Source: Argentina anserina | Taxonomy: Eukaryota > Streptophyta > Magnoliopsida > Rosales > Rosaceae | Direction: 5' to 3' | Length of the DNA: 64,000 bases | Assembly: GCF_933775445.1 (NCBI RefSeq) | Contig: NC_065877.1 | Location: forward strand, 26,784,001 to 26,848,000 | Shown: positions 12,448 to 23,028 of the stretch, in pieces | Layout of the letters: every line of letters begins with the position of its first letter | Numbering within the stretch: the stretch's first letter is position 1 | Program-made: the position numbers and the translations under genes | The notes under the pieces: model-generated | The model's database searches: none | Seen by the model: only the letters and a program-made list of their open reading frames with translations | Told to the model about the DNA's origin: nothing

Positions 12448-12595
12448 ATCAATACCTTAACGATATCTGAATTGGATAAAATTTTGTAAAGATGATCTTG
12501 AATAACATACCTAAATATTGAATTGTTTATGGTGAAAATATTTGACCGAAAAATGTGCCAAAATTGGAACTTCATTCTTTAATTTCATATAGGGA
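12448..12595 (+). repeat. diverged direct copy of the 12.6-13.0 kb hairpin arm
   Basis: The segment starting 'taccttaacgatatctga' runs parallel to 12,860-13,000 ('taccttaacgatcactaa'). Both are followed by a 'gatgatct' word, an 'ataacat/acataac' word, 'gtgaaaa' or similar, and end in 'tttaatttca'. It is a third, older copy of the same arm. Confidence 0.55.
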
Positions 12596-12599
12596 CTAA

Positions 12600-12623
12600 T
12601 ATATATATATATATATATATATA
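12600..12623. repeat. (TA)n microsatellite
   Basis: About twelve uninterrupted TA dinucleotides, sitting immediately at the left edge of the hairpin element. Confidence 0.9.
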
Positions 12624-12626
12624 ATC

Positions 12627-13017
12627 TCCTTTCAGAGCGGGGTCCCGTTTTGAAATTAAAGTACGGAGTTCCTTATTTGACTAATTATTCGGTCACTTTT
12701 TCACATATTCACTATGCAGTAGTTAGGTATGTATGTTTATGTCATCCATACAAAATTTCCTTCAATTTGGTGACTGTTTGAGCTTTCACAATTGTGATTT
12801 ATAAGAACGGTTCTCGTTTGACAGATTCGGTTGGTTCATAGATTTAATAGTGTTTCGATACCTTAACGATCACTAAATTAGATGAAAATTTGTATAGATG
12901 ATCTAGACATACATACATAACTGCTTCATGGTAGAGATGTGAAAAAGTGACCTTAAAATTAGTCAAATAAGAAACTCTGCATTTTAATTTCAAAGCGGAG
13001 CTCCGCTCTGGAAGATG
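12627..13017. mobile_element. foldback (MITE-like) element, ~390 bp
   Basis: The left arm 'cagagcggggtcccg ... ttgaaattaaa ... cttatttgactaatt ... gtcactttttcacat ... gtatgtatg' (about 12,634-12,740) is the near reverse complement of 12,903-13,012. The inner parts ('caaaatttccttcaattt' against 'aaattagatgaaaattt') also pair. The whole unit can fold into one long imperfect hairpin with a loop near 12,790-12,850. TA-rich sequence flanks both sides, compatible with a TA-targeting MITE, but no clean target duplication is seen. Confidence 0.7.
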
Positions 13018-13019
13018 AC

Positions 13020-15290
13020 TGTATGTATATATACATTGCTTAAATAATGGTTAGAAAGCACCTTACATTAGAATACCATACCAAATTTCTACCAAAGTCT
13101 CATGATAGTAGCAGACAAGAAATTCAAACTATATATTGTAAAAGACACTCAAACTATATAATTGTTGAATATTGTGTCCTGTTGAGAATTTGAAATCAAG
13201 GGTATTTGTCAAACAATAATCTTTGTAAGCCTGATTAATGTGTGATATATCATCATGAACTTACATTAGACAAGTATATCTTAATGTGAAAAATATAACT
13301 AATGCAATTCATGCTTATACAGTTATACCTTTGGCAGTATACAATTGGTAATTTGGTATTGACCTAAACATCTTTTCTGGTTTAATTTTTTTACCATAAA
13401 TAAAAACGACTGAATGATTGAAACTTTTGGCATTAGCTTTTGAGTATATTAACAGTCTTTGAATATTGTCCTCAAGAAACACATGTTTCCTTGATTTCAG
13501 TTCATTAAACAAGATTACATAAATATTAACAAAAGAGGAATTAGGTTAGAGATTGTCTTAATTTAAAGGGTTAGGTACGTAGAAAAAACATATATATAGC
13601 AGTAGTTGTTGGTGACTAATTAAGACATTTAAAGCAGACGGAGTTGTTAAGATTCATGATCTAATAACATGTATGATTTCAGGGTCATCTTTGGTTGTGT
13701 ACAATTAGTTTGGAATTTCATGGTATGCTGGATCTTCTTGGAAATTAAATGACCGAAATTATTGCACGAATTTCGATGTTTGAAACTATACTACCAAATT
13801 ACCAAAAGCTCTAGAAGGTCTCGATCAAATTGCTCCGCCCTAAATTAAGTTGTGTGAGCTCATTCTCCATGATATATTCATCAACAGATATCAATGTGTC
13901 CATCATCGAATCCAAACTCCAAATTGATATCTTAACATTTGGAGTATCTCGGATTGTTCAATGTAGTTTTTGAGTTAATCATAATGTTTTTTTTTGGCAA
14001 CGAGTTAATCATAATGTTGAATGCTTCCAACTCTGTACCTTTCTAATTTTATTCTTTGGGTTGCAGATGCATCAGTCTAGCTCATCTTTTTGTTAATATA
14101 CATGATTGTGTTTCTCGGTATCCATTTATTTGTATTATGGTTTATCCCTTTACATGGACAAGGGGAAGATACCAGGTGTAATCTCGGTATATTATATTCT
14201 TATTAGTCCATAAAAATTTGAACATCCGAGGAAAATGAGTTAGTATTCTAACAATTTAAAGATGAAAAGAATGCAATCCAAGGGATGAAATCTCAAGAGT
14301 AGTAATGGAATCTAGTAAAGTCCCTTTTTATAGATATAATGATGAAGCAGTATGACATGATTTTCTCCAAGATTTTGCCCAGAAGAAAGCTGACGAGCTT
14401 TAAGCCTTTCATTTGTTCATTACAATAACATTCCAATGACTTTGCACACAGAAATGATTGTGCATCTCATTCATCCAAGAATGGGAACATGATTGTGCTC
14501 ATTAACAGGTAATATTTCTGAATAATCCACTATTTAGTCCCATGACTTGGAAATTGCTATCAAGACTAGTTCATGAAATCTGACCTGATTAACTAAACAC
14601 ATTTCTCCTCTAGTAGTAGTTGATCAAATGAATTATCAAGCAGCATTTCATAATCATAAACACGTCCAATACATAAATATATGGCACTTGCTTCACTGGC
14701 CTGTGGTACTCTTGATTATGCAGAAACAAGAGGTTTTTTTTAACAGAATGCCAGCAGAAAATAATAATACAAGACAAGGACTACATCGAGGACCAGAGGA
14801 TATACTAATCAAAGTATCAAACCCATTATTCCAGAAACATATATAAGTAGCAAATGGTTAAATTCTAGAGGATGATGCTATATGGTTCATTGAATTCTAA
14901 TGATGAACGTCATCTATATATATATATCAAGAGCGAAGGTTCGGCGCATTTGGTTGAAAGCAAAAGATGAGCTTGATATCTACAAATCATATAAACGAGT
15001 TGGTATGCATGGCAGTACTTACACAAGGATGTATAGAAGGGGGAGTCATGTTGTCAGAGCCACCATATTTATATATAACTCGCAGATTAACTAGGTAATA
15101 AACAAATAAATTAGATTCCCCCCCCAAACTTATGGAAATTGTGATAATCGATCCCGTCCAATTTTGACCAAAACAAACGAGATATATAGTTTTCTGTGTG
15201 TTTGTTACACTTGATAATATGTTAAATACAGCTAGATCTATCAGATTATTCAGATATACAGATGCAGAACTTGTTGCATTTGTGTGAGGC
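13020..15290. other. intergenic, no gene recognised
   Basis: AT-rich DNA with no domain-bearing frame. The short frames at 13315-13512 and 14628-14846 show no recognisable domain and are likely chance. Confidence 0.5.
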
Positions 15291-15294
15291 CCAA

Positions 15295-15456
15295 TCCCAT
15301 TATTGACGACCATATGGAGGAAAACATGCTCGCCTTTATTGGATTTGAGTTCCACAATCTACAGAAGCCAGGGTGTTCCAAGAAACACAGAAGCCTTTAT
15401 CTCGTCTGGTATAGATCTCCGGAGTCCGGAGAAGTCTCGTGTCGGAGTTGACTCCA
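15295..15456 (-). pseudogene. unidentified short coding-like fragment
   Basis: On the minus strand an ATG at about 15,456 opens MESTPTRDFSGLRRSIPDE and runs 32 codons to a TAG. Beyond the stop the same frame continues as VELKSNKGEHVFLHMVVNNG. The composition looks protein-like and the local GC is higher than around it, so this could be a decayed exon. I do not recognise the family, and a chance open frame remains possible. Confidence 0.2.
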
Positions 15457-15519
15457 TATCTGATTTCTGGTTCGCCGATCGATCCCACTCCAAAGTATCT
15501 ATCTACTAGAGTAGTCTAA

Positions 15520-16990
15520 TTTAATATTTCAGGTTTCATTGCCTTCAATATAGATTAGCAACTGTGATCACACAGTTGCGAGAACTGAAATACGAGACCA
15601 AGAGGGAGTAAGGTTTTTTTGGCATTATGGGCCCAGCCGAAACATACGCCCCAAAATTTTTGCACTTTAAATCAGTGTTGGACTAATATCAAAAATAATA
15701 TGGACGGTTTCATGGGCCCAGCCCAAAATCAAGATCGCTCCATTCTAATTTGAATTGCACCCGTGAATTATCAAAAACCAGTCTAGAACTAGAATATACC
15801 ACTGAAGTTTATTATTGTATGATTGCTTCTGGCTAATGCAGAAAAATGACGGTTTTTTTACCATAAGAGAACTCAATTCCAACTTGCATTTGAGTTTCTG
15901 CAACAAATTGGATTATATATAAGGTGCCTATATATAACTGACAAGAACTTGTTCTAAGAACTGATAGCAGACTACATGCTCATAATGCATTCCTCTTTTG
16001 TTTCTCCAGATCGAATTGTCTTTCACATATAATTCCATGCGAACACAACTAGCGCACTTTCAGACAAGTGCATGATGGAGCTCTAACACGCAATAGCCTC
16101 GTGAAATATATTTTCAACTATTGGTAAAAAACGAAATTAAGTTCTAACATGGTCCAAACTTGTCATGAAATCACCCACTCAACGAATGAAAACTAAAGGA
16201 GATAAGGCTATCTCCAACCCAAATGGCTATTTGTAGCCCTGTTACATTGTGGCACACTAAATTGGAATTATTCATCGAATTAACATTAACTGTCTCCAAC
16301 CTAAGTGTGTTACAATGTAGCCATTTAATATTTTTTAATGTGTTATATACCTTTTAATTTTCATACTATCATTTAATATTTTTAAAGGAATTATATACCT
16401 TTTTTAATGTGTTCATACTATCATTAAATACTATCATAAAAATGTAAATTACATGAAATTTAACTAATTTGAATTTCATAAATAATATTTAATGGTTAAA
16501 AATTACTATTACTCATGATTATTCATTAGTCAATATATCCGAATAATATTAATTTATTTGCACGCATTTTTAATTATACTTATTTCCAGAAGTAAAGTTG
16601 GAAATTATTCGTTATATTTTAAATGATTATTATTTATTACTTTTATTTGTAATTTAGTTAAAAATTAAAAAAATCATTTAAGGACATTTTCTAACACTTT
16701 CTCCCATATAAAGACACTCATGTTACAGAAGAATGTAATACGTATCTCAATATGGAAAAACATCATCTTTATTCATTGATAAAGATGTCTTATACATAGG
16801 CATTACATTGAGTATCCCGTTGAATAAGATATTATATATCCTTCGTTATCTAGACTAATCTATACTAATTAGAACAAGATACAGCAGAAGACTACGGAGA
16901 ATAATTCTCCTACAACAACTCCAAACGTTTTTCCCATATAAAGCCACTTTTTTCCCACAAGCCTTAACTAAAACACCATCAACAGAAAAC
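15520..16990. other. intergenic, with a MITE-type terminal motif
   Basis: AT-rich. At about 16,204-16,245 'aaggctatctccaaccc' resembles the ends of PIF/Harbinger-like MITEs (compare 40,295). A similar 'ctgtctccaacc' follows at 16,287, but no matching right end was found. The stretch 16,750-16,930 ('tttattcattgataaag...') resembles copia LTR sequence, but I cannot pair it with another copy. Confidence 0.35.

Positions 16991-16993
<3 letters not shown>

Positions 16994-17067
<74 letters not shown>
16994..17067. repeat. (CT)37 microsatellite
   Basis: An uninterrupted CT run of 74 bases. It ends about 140 bases from the truncated end of the copia element that follows. Confidence 0.95.
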
Positions 17068-17069
<2 letters not shown>

Positions 17070-17204
17070 GATCCCTAATTTCCCTAAATCATAATTCACC
17101 AACCCAACTCCCTTCGCCACAAGCCCTCCACTCCTCCCTCGTCGACGCCGTAGCCAACAAAGACCTCTGCCATGACGACCAACCACCGATCTCTAACTCT
17201 AGCT

Positions 17205-20200
17205 TCTATTTTATGAAATGACGATCCACATCCATGTGTTTAGTACGATTATGTTGTATTGGATTTTATGATAAGCCAATTGCTGCTTTGTTGTCACAAT
17301 ACAATTCCATATCACCTTTTAACTTAACACCCAAATCACGTAGTAGATTTCTCAGCCACAACAATTCACATACTGCATGAGCCATACCTCTATACTCAAC
17401 CTTAGCACTAGATCTGGCTACAACTTTTTGCTTCTTACTATTCCATGTAACCAAATTACCTCTCACAAAGGTAAAGTAACCTGATGTCGACCTCCTGTTT
17501 GTATTATTTTCAGCCCAGTTTGCATCTATAAAGCCACTAACCTCAAGAATGTTGTTGTGTTAGAGAACATTACTCCTCTCCCTGGAGCTGACTTCAAGTA
17601 CCTCAAAATTCTCACAACAAGATCCATGTGACTCTCGTTTGGATCATCCATGAACTGGCTCATTGCATAAGCAATATCTGGTCTAGTATGGGTCAAATAG
17701 ATCAAGCGCCCAACTAACCTCTGATAGCAAGCTCGATCAGTCGGTGTCTGGTCTGGATACTCTGTTAGACGATGGTTTTGCTCGATAGGGGTGTCGATAG
17801 GTGTGCAATCTAACATACATGTCTATGTCAACAAATCAAGTATGTACTTCCTCTAGCACAAGTAGATCCCGTCTCTCCCCCTTGCTACCTCAATTCATAA
17901 GAAATACTTGAGATCACCCAAGTCATTAATTTCAAACTCAGAAGACAATTGTCTCTGCAACTGATCCATTTCTACAGTATCATTGCCAGTAATCACCATA
18001 TCATCAACATATATAATCAAAGCTACTACATTCCCTTACTGATGCATAAGAAACAGGGTATGGTATGAATTACTCTGTTTGTAACCAATCTTCCGCATAA
18101 ACTCTGAGACCCTCCCAAACCAGGCACAAGGTGATTGTTTGTAACCATATAGAGACTTTCTCAATTTGCACACAAAACTCTTCAGAAGAAGTAGTTACGT
18201 ATCCTGGAGGGAGACTCATATACACCTCTTCAGCTAACTCTCCAAGAAGAAATGCATTCTTGACATAATACTATCGGAGTGGCCAATTCAAACTAGCAGA
18301 AAATGAAAGGAGAACTTGGATAGTGTTTATCTTTGTAACAGGAGCAAAAGTCTCATCATAATCAATACCATATGTCTGAGTAAACCCATTTGCAATAAGG
18401 CGTGTTTTATACCTGTTTATTGATCCATCCACATTATGCTTTATAGTGAACACCCAACGACACCCTACAACATTCTTGTCATGTGGGGGAGGCACAAGTT
18501 CCCAAGTATCATTTTCTGTAATGCCTCCATTAATTCATCCATTGCTTTCCTCTATTTTGGATCCCCCAATGTATCTTGCAGTTTGTTAGGTACTGATATA
18601 GCAGAAATTTGATTCACAAAAGATTCATATGACTTTGATAATCTCCTAATGGACATATAGTTGGCTACTGGATATTTTGATTTGGCATGTAAACTAGGTT
18701 CATATCTTTTGGGAGATTGACCTCTAGTAGACCTATTCGGTAACACATATTGCCCACTATCAAACCCACTACTAGTACTAGTGGGTGGACATACCTCAGA
18801 TGTGTGATCTTTTGGACCAGTAAGTTGTTAGTCGGGGGTATGAGTGATGACGGGAGGGGCAGTTGTTCTCTCAACTATTGGTTCTCCTTCGGGAACTTGG
18901 GTGTCTGATACTTGTACCTCTGGTAGAACTTTTGCCACATTAAACTTTTGCCACTACTGGTACCTGATTATCTGAAGTTTCCACCTCAGAATGAGAATCT
19001 GCGATTGTTGGTACCTGATTATCTGAAGTTTCCACCTCAAATGAGTTTCTGCTACTGGAGTCACAGTATCTCCAATAATGACTCTTCCTGATTCCTCTCC
19101 CTCACCATGATATAGCTCTTCAAAAAATGAATTATCCCTCTGAAAGGTTCGATCATAAGAGGTAAAATAACTCATGTCTTCAAAAAAATTAACATCCATA
19201 TTGACATAGTCCTTTCTGTTGGGTAAATGATAACACCAGTATCCTTTCTGATTGCTTCCATATTTAATAAACACACATTTAATTACCCAGGGATCCAACT
19301 TTGACTTTCTTTGGCTTTTAGGACATGAACAAAAGCCTCACAACCAAAAACACTAGCATGTATATTGTTAAAAAGAGGGAATGGATACATGAGATGCAAG
19401 AACCTGATGATGAACTTTTTCCTAAAGAGCACTAGAGGGAAGACGATTGATAAGAGAAGCTGAAGCTGCTACAACATCACCCCATAGATACTCGGGCATA
19501 TGAGCACTGAAAAGAATGGAACAAGCCATATCAAAGAGATGACGGTTTTTCCTTTCGGACACCCCATTTTGTTCTGGAGTTCGTGGACATGTGGTTTGGT
19601 GAATAATCCCATGAGCGTTCAAAAAATGTTGAAAAACATAACTGACATAATTCTCCCCATTATCAAAACGAAGAATCCTAATGGTACTATTATAATGTGT
19701 TTGAACATGAGTGTGAAACGTTTGAAAAACAGGAAAAATCTCATCTCTAGTTTGAAGAAGAACAACCCATGATGACCTAGTGCGATCATCAATAAAAGAG
19801 ACATAATACCGCATACCTGTGACTGCAGGCTCTTTGGAAGGTCCCCAAACATCAGAATGAATTAATTCAAAATGAGTATGACTCTTAGAAAAGCTCGGAG
19901 AATAGGTAGAACGATGACTCTTAGCAAGGACACATGTTTCACAACGCAAAGATGACTCATCCACATCAATAAACAAAGCAGGAAACATGGAAAGATGAAT
20001 GTTGATGCCACAACCAAATTTCACTTAGCTGATTAGAACTTTCTGTCAGAGCGATGGCTGGCTGTGCTCCTGATTTCTGTCATGCATATGTCTAATCCAA
20101 GTCACACAATTTGCCCCTCAAATCCCCCCGACCGAGTATCTCCCTAGTGAGAAGATCTTGAAAAATCACATACATAGGAAAAAATATTACAGAGCATCGA

Positions 20201-20427
20201 GACTTAGTGTTCAACTGAGGAACAGATAACAAGTGATGTGATAAATCAGGTACATATAGAACATTATGAAGTTCTAAAGTATGAGTGATACAAACTGACT
20301 ATCTCCCTAACACAGGAAAAGCCTCACCATTGGCATTGGTAACATAAGACACTAGTTGAGAAGACAACTCAGTAATAAAGTAAGATTTAACATAAGTCAT
20401 ATGATCAGAGGTAATAGAATCAATAAT
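17205..20427 (-). pseudogene. decayed copia pol (protease, integrase, RT, RNase H)
   Basis: Readable blocks on the minus strand are a protease/start-of-pol remnant near 20,430-20,150 and integrase at 20,024-19,422. The integrase contains the zinc-finger end CETCVLAKSHRSTY, WGPSKEPAV, FIDDRTRSSW and the core PRTPEQNGVSERKNRHL. A linker follows at 19,298-18,550, then RT (GCRWVFTIKHNVDGS, YGIDYDETFAPV near 18,490-18,280; YVDD near 18,000) and RNase H (SSAKVEYRGMAHAVCELLWL near 17,460-17,270). Compared with the second copia copy there are numerous stops and frame changes. The integrase here keeps the MPEYLWGD stretch that the second copy has lost. Confidence 0.88.
18958..19039. repeat. 31-bp direct duplication inside the copia linker
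   Basis: The same 31 bases occur exactly at 18958-18988 and 19009-19039 (start 'tggtacctgattatctgaag'). This is a local tandem duplication with 51-bp period in the poorly conserved region between integrase and RT. Confidence 0.9.
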
Positions 20428-20544
20428 TCAAGTATCAGAACCAACGAAGTTAGAAACTTTCAAGGCCATACCAATCTTACTACTTGCTCGAGGTTTTGCA
20501 GTCGCATAGATATTACCATTGATGCATAATTGTCCCACAACATG

Positions 20545-20763
20545 TCTAGAGTTATGTGAGAACTCGACTCTCCATCCATGCTTGCTATCTAACTCATAAA
20601 CAGCATTCTTGGCATCTCTACTATGCACAAAGTAGATGAAACCATAACCGGGTGGTCTCCGAGAAACCCAAATTCTTCTGATAATTCTGAAACTACAGAA
20701 CTCAATTTCAAGCTCTTATTCTGAAACCCGAGAACCCAAATTGCCAACATACATACGAGACAT
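20545..20763 (-). pseudogene. captured RRM of an RSZ-type SR splicing factor
   Basis: Starting at the ATG at 20,763, 73 codons read without frameshift as an RNA recognition motif. It opens MSRMYVGNLGSRVSE, has one internal TAA (codon 16), then ELEIEF, IIRRIWVSRRPPGYGFIYF, SRDAKNAVYELD and GWRVEFSHNSR. This is the pattern of the N-terminal RRM of plant RSZ21/RSZ22 (9G8-like) SR proteins: RNP2 is VYVGNL and RNP1 is close to PPGYAFIDF. The frame continues directly into copia sequence (HVVGQLCINGN ... KIGMALKVSNF), which aligns with the protein just before the protease DTGASDHM in the other copia copy. The fragment stands where gag (about 1 kb) would be. No zinc knuckle or RS domain of the SR gene is present. 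I infer capture of a spliced host transcript. Confidence 0.85.
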
Positions 20764-21361
20764 TTTTTTGTCTGTGTATTGAGTGAATCCTGCTGCTTGT
20801 GTACCTTCATTGACGGTGTACTTGAAATGACAGAGTAAATTGCGCCAGTGAACTAAACAAAGACAAAACAGTGTGTCGAATCAGTGGAGCAGGTCATCTT
20901 GGAGAACCCGGATTAGGGAATCGAGTCATGAAGAGGAAAGACACCGGACTGAGAAACGACGTCGGGCAAACAGGTAATCGGGATGAACATATTTGCGACG
21001 GAGGACTGAGATACAACTTAGGTCGGAAAAAGCCAACACTGGTCGAGATTAGATTGTCGACGCCAGATTGACGATGCTGGAGGAAGTTTGAGAACAACTT
21101 CTGGATTGATTCGACAAGGCTTGTTGACTTGAAGAAAATCGCGTCGCTGGATTGTTGAAGCTGACACTGATCTGGAACAACAAATTGTCGCAGGTATGGA
21201 ACACCGACACTAGATTGAAGAGATGAAGGAGATGCAGCGGTGAAGAATCAACTAATTGGGTGCCCAAAGCAAACGTTGGGTGCCCAAAGTGAATTTCTTA
21301 ACGAAGCTTGAGAAGAAGACTGGTCAAACTTTGATGATGACGAAAGAGATGAAAGATACCA
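20764..21361 (-). other. copia copy 1 leader with degenerate primer binding site
   Basis: Untranslated leader between the 5' LTR and the captured RRM. At its upstream end, next to the LTR, only 'gatacca' (21355-21361) survives of the initiator Met-tRNA complement that is intact in the second copy. Confidence 0.6.
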
Positions 21362-21548
21362 AGTCTAATATGACACAATTTGGAGAATATATTTTCTAAT
21401 ATTTATTCATCTCACACTCGAGGCTATATATATATATATATATATAATACATTGTACTACAACTCTATGTACTACGTACTACCATATACATAATATTTAA
21501 GTACTAACTACACGATATATATCCCTAAATTACATTATATGACTCACA
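21362..21548 (-). repeat. 5' LTR of copia copy 1 (187 bp)
   Basis: On the minus strand it begins TGTGAGTCATATAATG and ends ..TATTAGACT next to the residual primer site. It contains a (TA)n tract near 21,425-21,447 and a TATA-like region. The start resembles the TGTGAGTGG start of the second copy. No partner LTR is recognised at the other end. Confidence 0.6.
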
Positions 21549-21574
21549 TTAACACAATGATAGTGTATAGTTAG

Positions 21575-22385
21575 GTCTCTAATAGTATCTTTTCAATTCA
21601 TTACCAGTATCTTTGTAACATTGAGATGGTATCTTTTCAATGCATTGAGAATGTCAGTATAGTTTTTTTGTTTGGTTGGGACAATATCTTTTCTTGTTGT
21701 TGGTCGTAACTTTGTTTGTTGTTGGTAGATGTTGGTAATAACTTTTAATGATGGTGATATATCTATAACTTTGTGCAATAGTGCCTTTGTTTTTCATTGG
21801 TAATATCGTTAGGTAGTAATGGTAGTATCTTTTTCTTTACAAGGTAGTACCTTTGTTTGTTACTGGTAGTACCATTGTTAATTGTTGGTTGTAGTTATAG
21901 GCCTATAGCTTTGTAAGGTAGTTGTTTTGTTTGATGTTAGTAGTAGCTTTTGATAACAATAATAGTGGTTTTTCTTTGCCCGATAGTAGCTTTTTCTTTG
22001 CAAAGTAGTAGTTTGTATTTGCTTGGACAGCTTTGCAATAGCTTTGTTTCTCCTTAATAGTATCTTTGGTAAACATGCATAGTAGCTTTTGTCTGGCTCA
22101 GTAGTAGCTTTTATGTAGCGCGGTGGTATCTTTTGTGTAGCTCGGTAGTAGCTTTTGAGACCTTTTCGGAGATTGCCGGAAATCACATCATAGTAGCTTT
22201 TACTGCCGGTGGTAGTAGCTTTTAGTGCCTGTGATAGTATCTTTTATGACATCATCAAAGTATGTAGGAGTCATGTAGAAGTCACCGGACACCTCGTCAA
22301 AGTCGGCCAATGTTCGCCAGACACCTCACCAAAGTCGGCCGGAAGTCACTGGAGACGTAGTCGAAGATCGGCCTGAGTGATTAGG
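21575..22385. repeat. dispersed repeat, copy 2
   Basis: The same organisation as 1-610: degenerate 'gtagtagctttgtttg' units, 'acatgcatagtagctttt', then 'ccggacacctcgtcaaagtc' and 'gtcggccggaagtc' words in the same order and orientation. The copy starts within about 30 bases of the copia 5' LTR end. It is cut off near 22,385, and its tail resumes at 25,806. Confidence 0.75.
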
Positions 22386-22670
22386 TATGGGACCGGTTCC
22401 AAAATAATGATTTTTTCCCTAGAATTAGAAAAGAAAAAACAGCTCGGATTTAACACCATTTGTTTATGGAACCGTAAATATCATATGGGTTTCTAAATTT
22501 TTACGGTTGTAAAAGTTCACTATAATATATATTTACCTCCAAGTTTTAAACAATAACCATATAAAATAACAACTTGAAAATGCAAATATAGAACATCAAC
22601 TACCTTTTTATTATAATTACCCAATGATCAACAATTAACATACTAAATTATTTCAATAAGAATTGAGATA

Positions 22671-22701
<31 letters not shown>

Positions 22702-23028
22702 TGGAAACCTAGGACATTTTGGATTTTAGAGAGTGGCAAAATAATAGAGGATGTGAGGAAGTGAGGGCGTGAGACAAAGTAAATAGGGTTTTTTAGTTTA
22801 TATAGAAATTAGTAAGAGTCTAAGAAGTAAAAAAAAGAAAGTAATGAGGGATGTAGCGACAAAAAATGTTTCTTTTAGAGTTTTTCTTATATAGTTGTAA
22901 TGACTCGGTTCTAACGATTCTAAAATCATTTTCAAAAATAAAAACCAGAATCGAATCAAATCAGTTGTTTCAGTTTGGTTCCTCTAGAATTGGTAATTTT
23001 TTTAAAAAAATCAAATTGAATTGACCCT
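22386..23028. other. inserted AT-rich segment within repeat copy 2
   Basis: It begins 'taggtatgggaccggttcc' and contains several 'ggttc/gaacc' words near both ends, reminiscent of hAT-type subterminal repeats. It holds no gene and is interrupted at 23,029 by the LTR. Confidence 0.35.

Larger units (their letters stand above)
17205..21548 (-). mobile_element. truncated Ty1/copia retrotransposon (copy 1)
   Basis: Minus-strand order is 5' LTR (21548-21362), a degenerate tRNA primer site, leader, a captured RRM fragment in place of gag, then protease, integrase, reverse transcriptase and RNase H remnants. It belongs to the same family as the element at 44,983: the pol sequences align throughout, and both LTRs start TGTGAG. 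The similarity stops near 17,205 inside the RNase H/3' region (compare 45,270), so the 3' end and 3' LTR are lost. Many stops and frameshifts interrupt pol, so the copy is dead. Confidence 0.88.

Noticed and set aside
16968..17186. Frame with a long Arg-Glu repeat
   Set aside because: It is the translation of the (CT)37 microsatellite and has no other coding support.
19500..19772. Plus-strand 90-residue frame
   Set aside because: It is the shadow of the minus-strand copia integrase.
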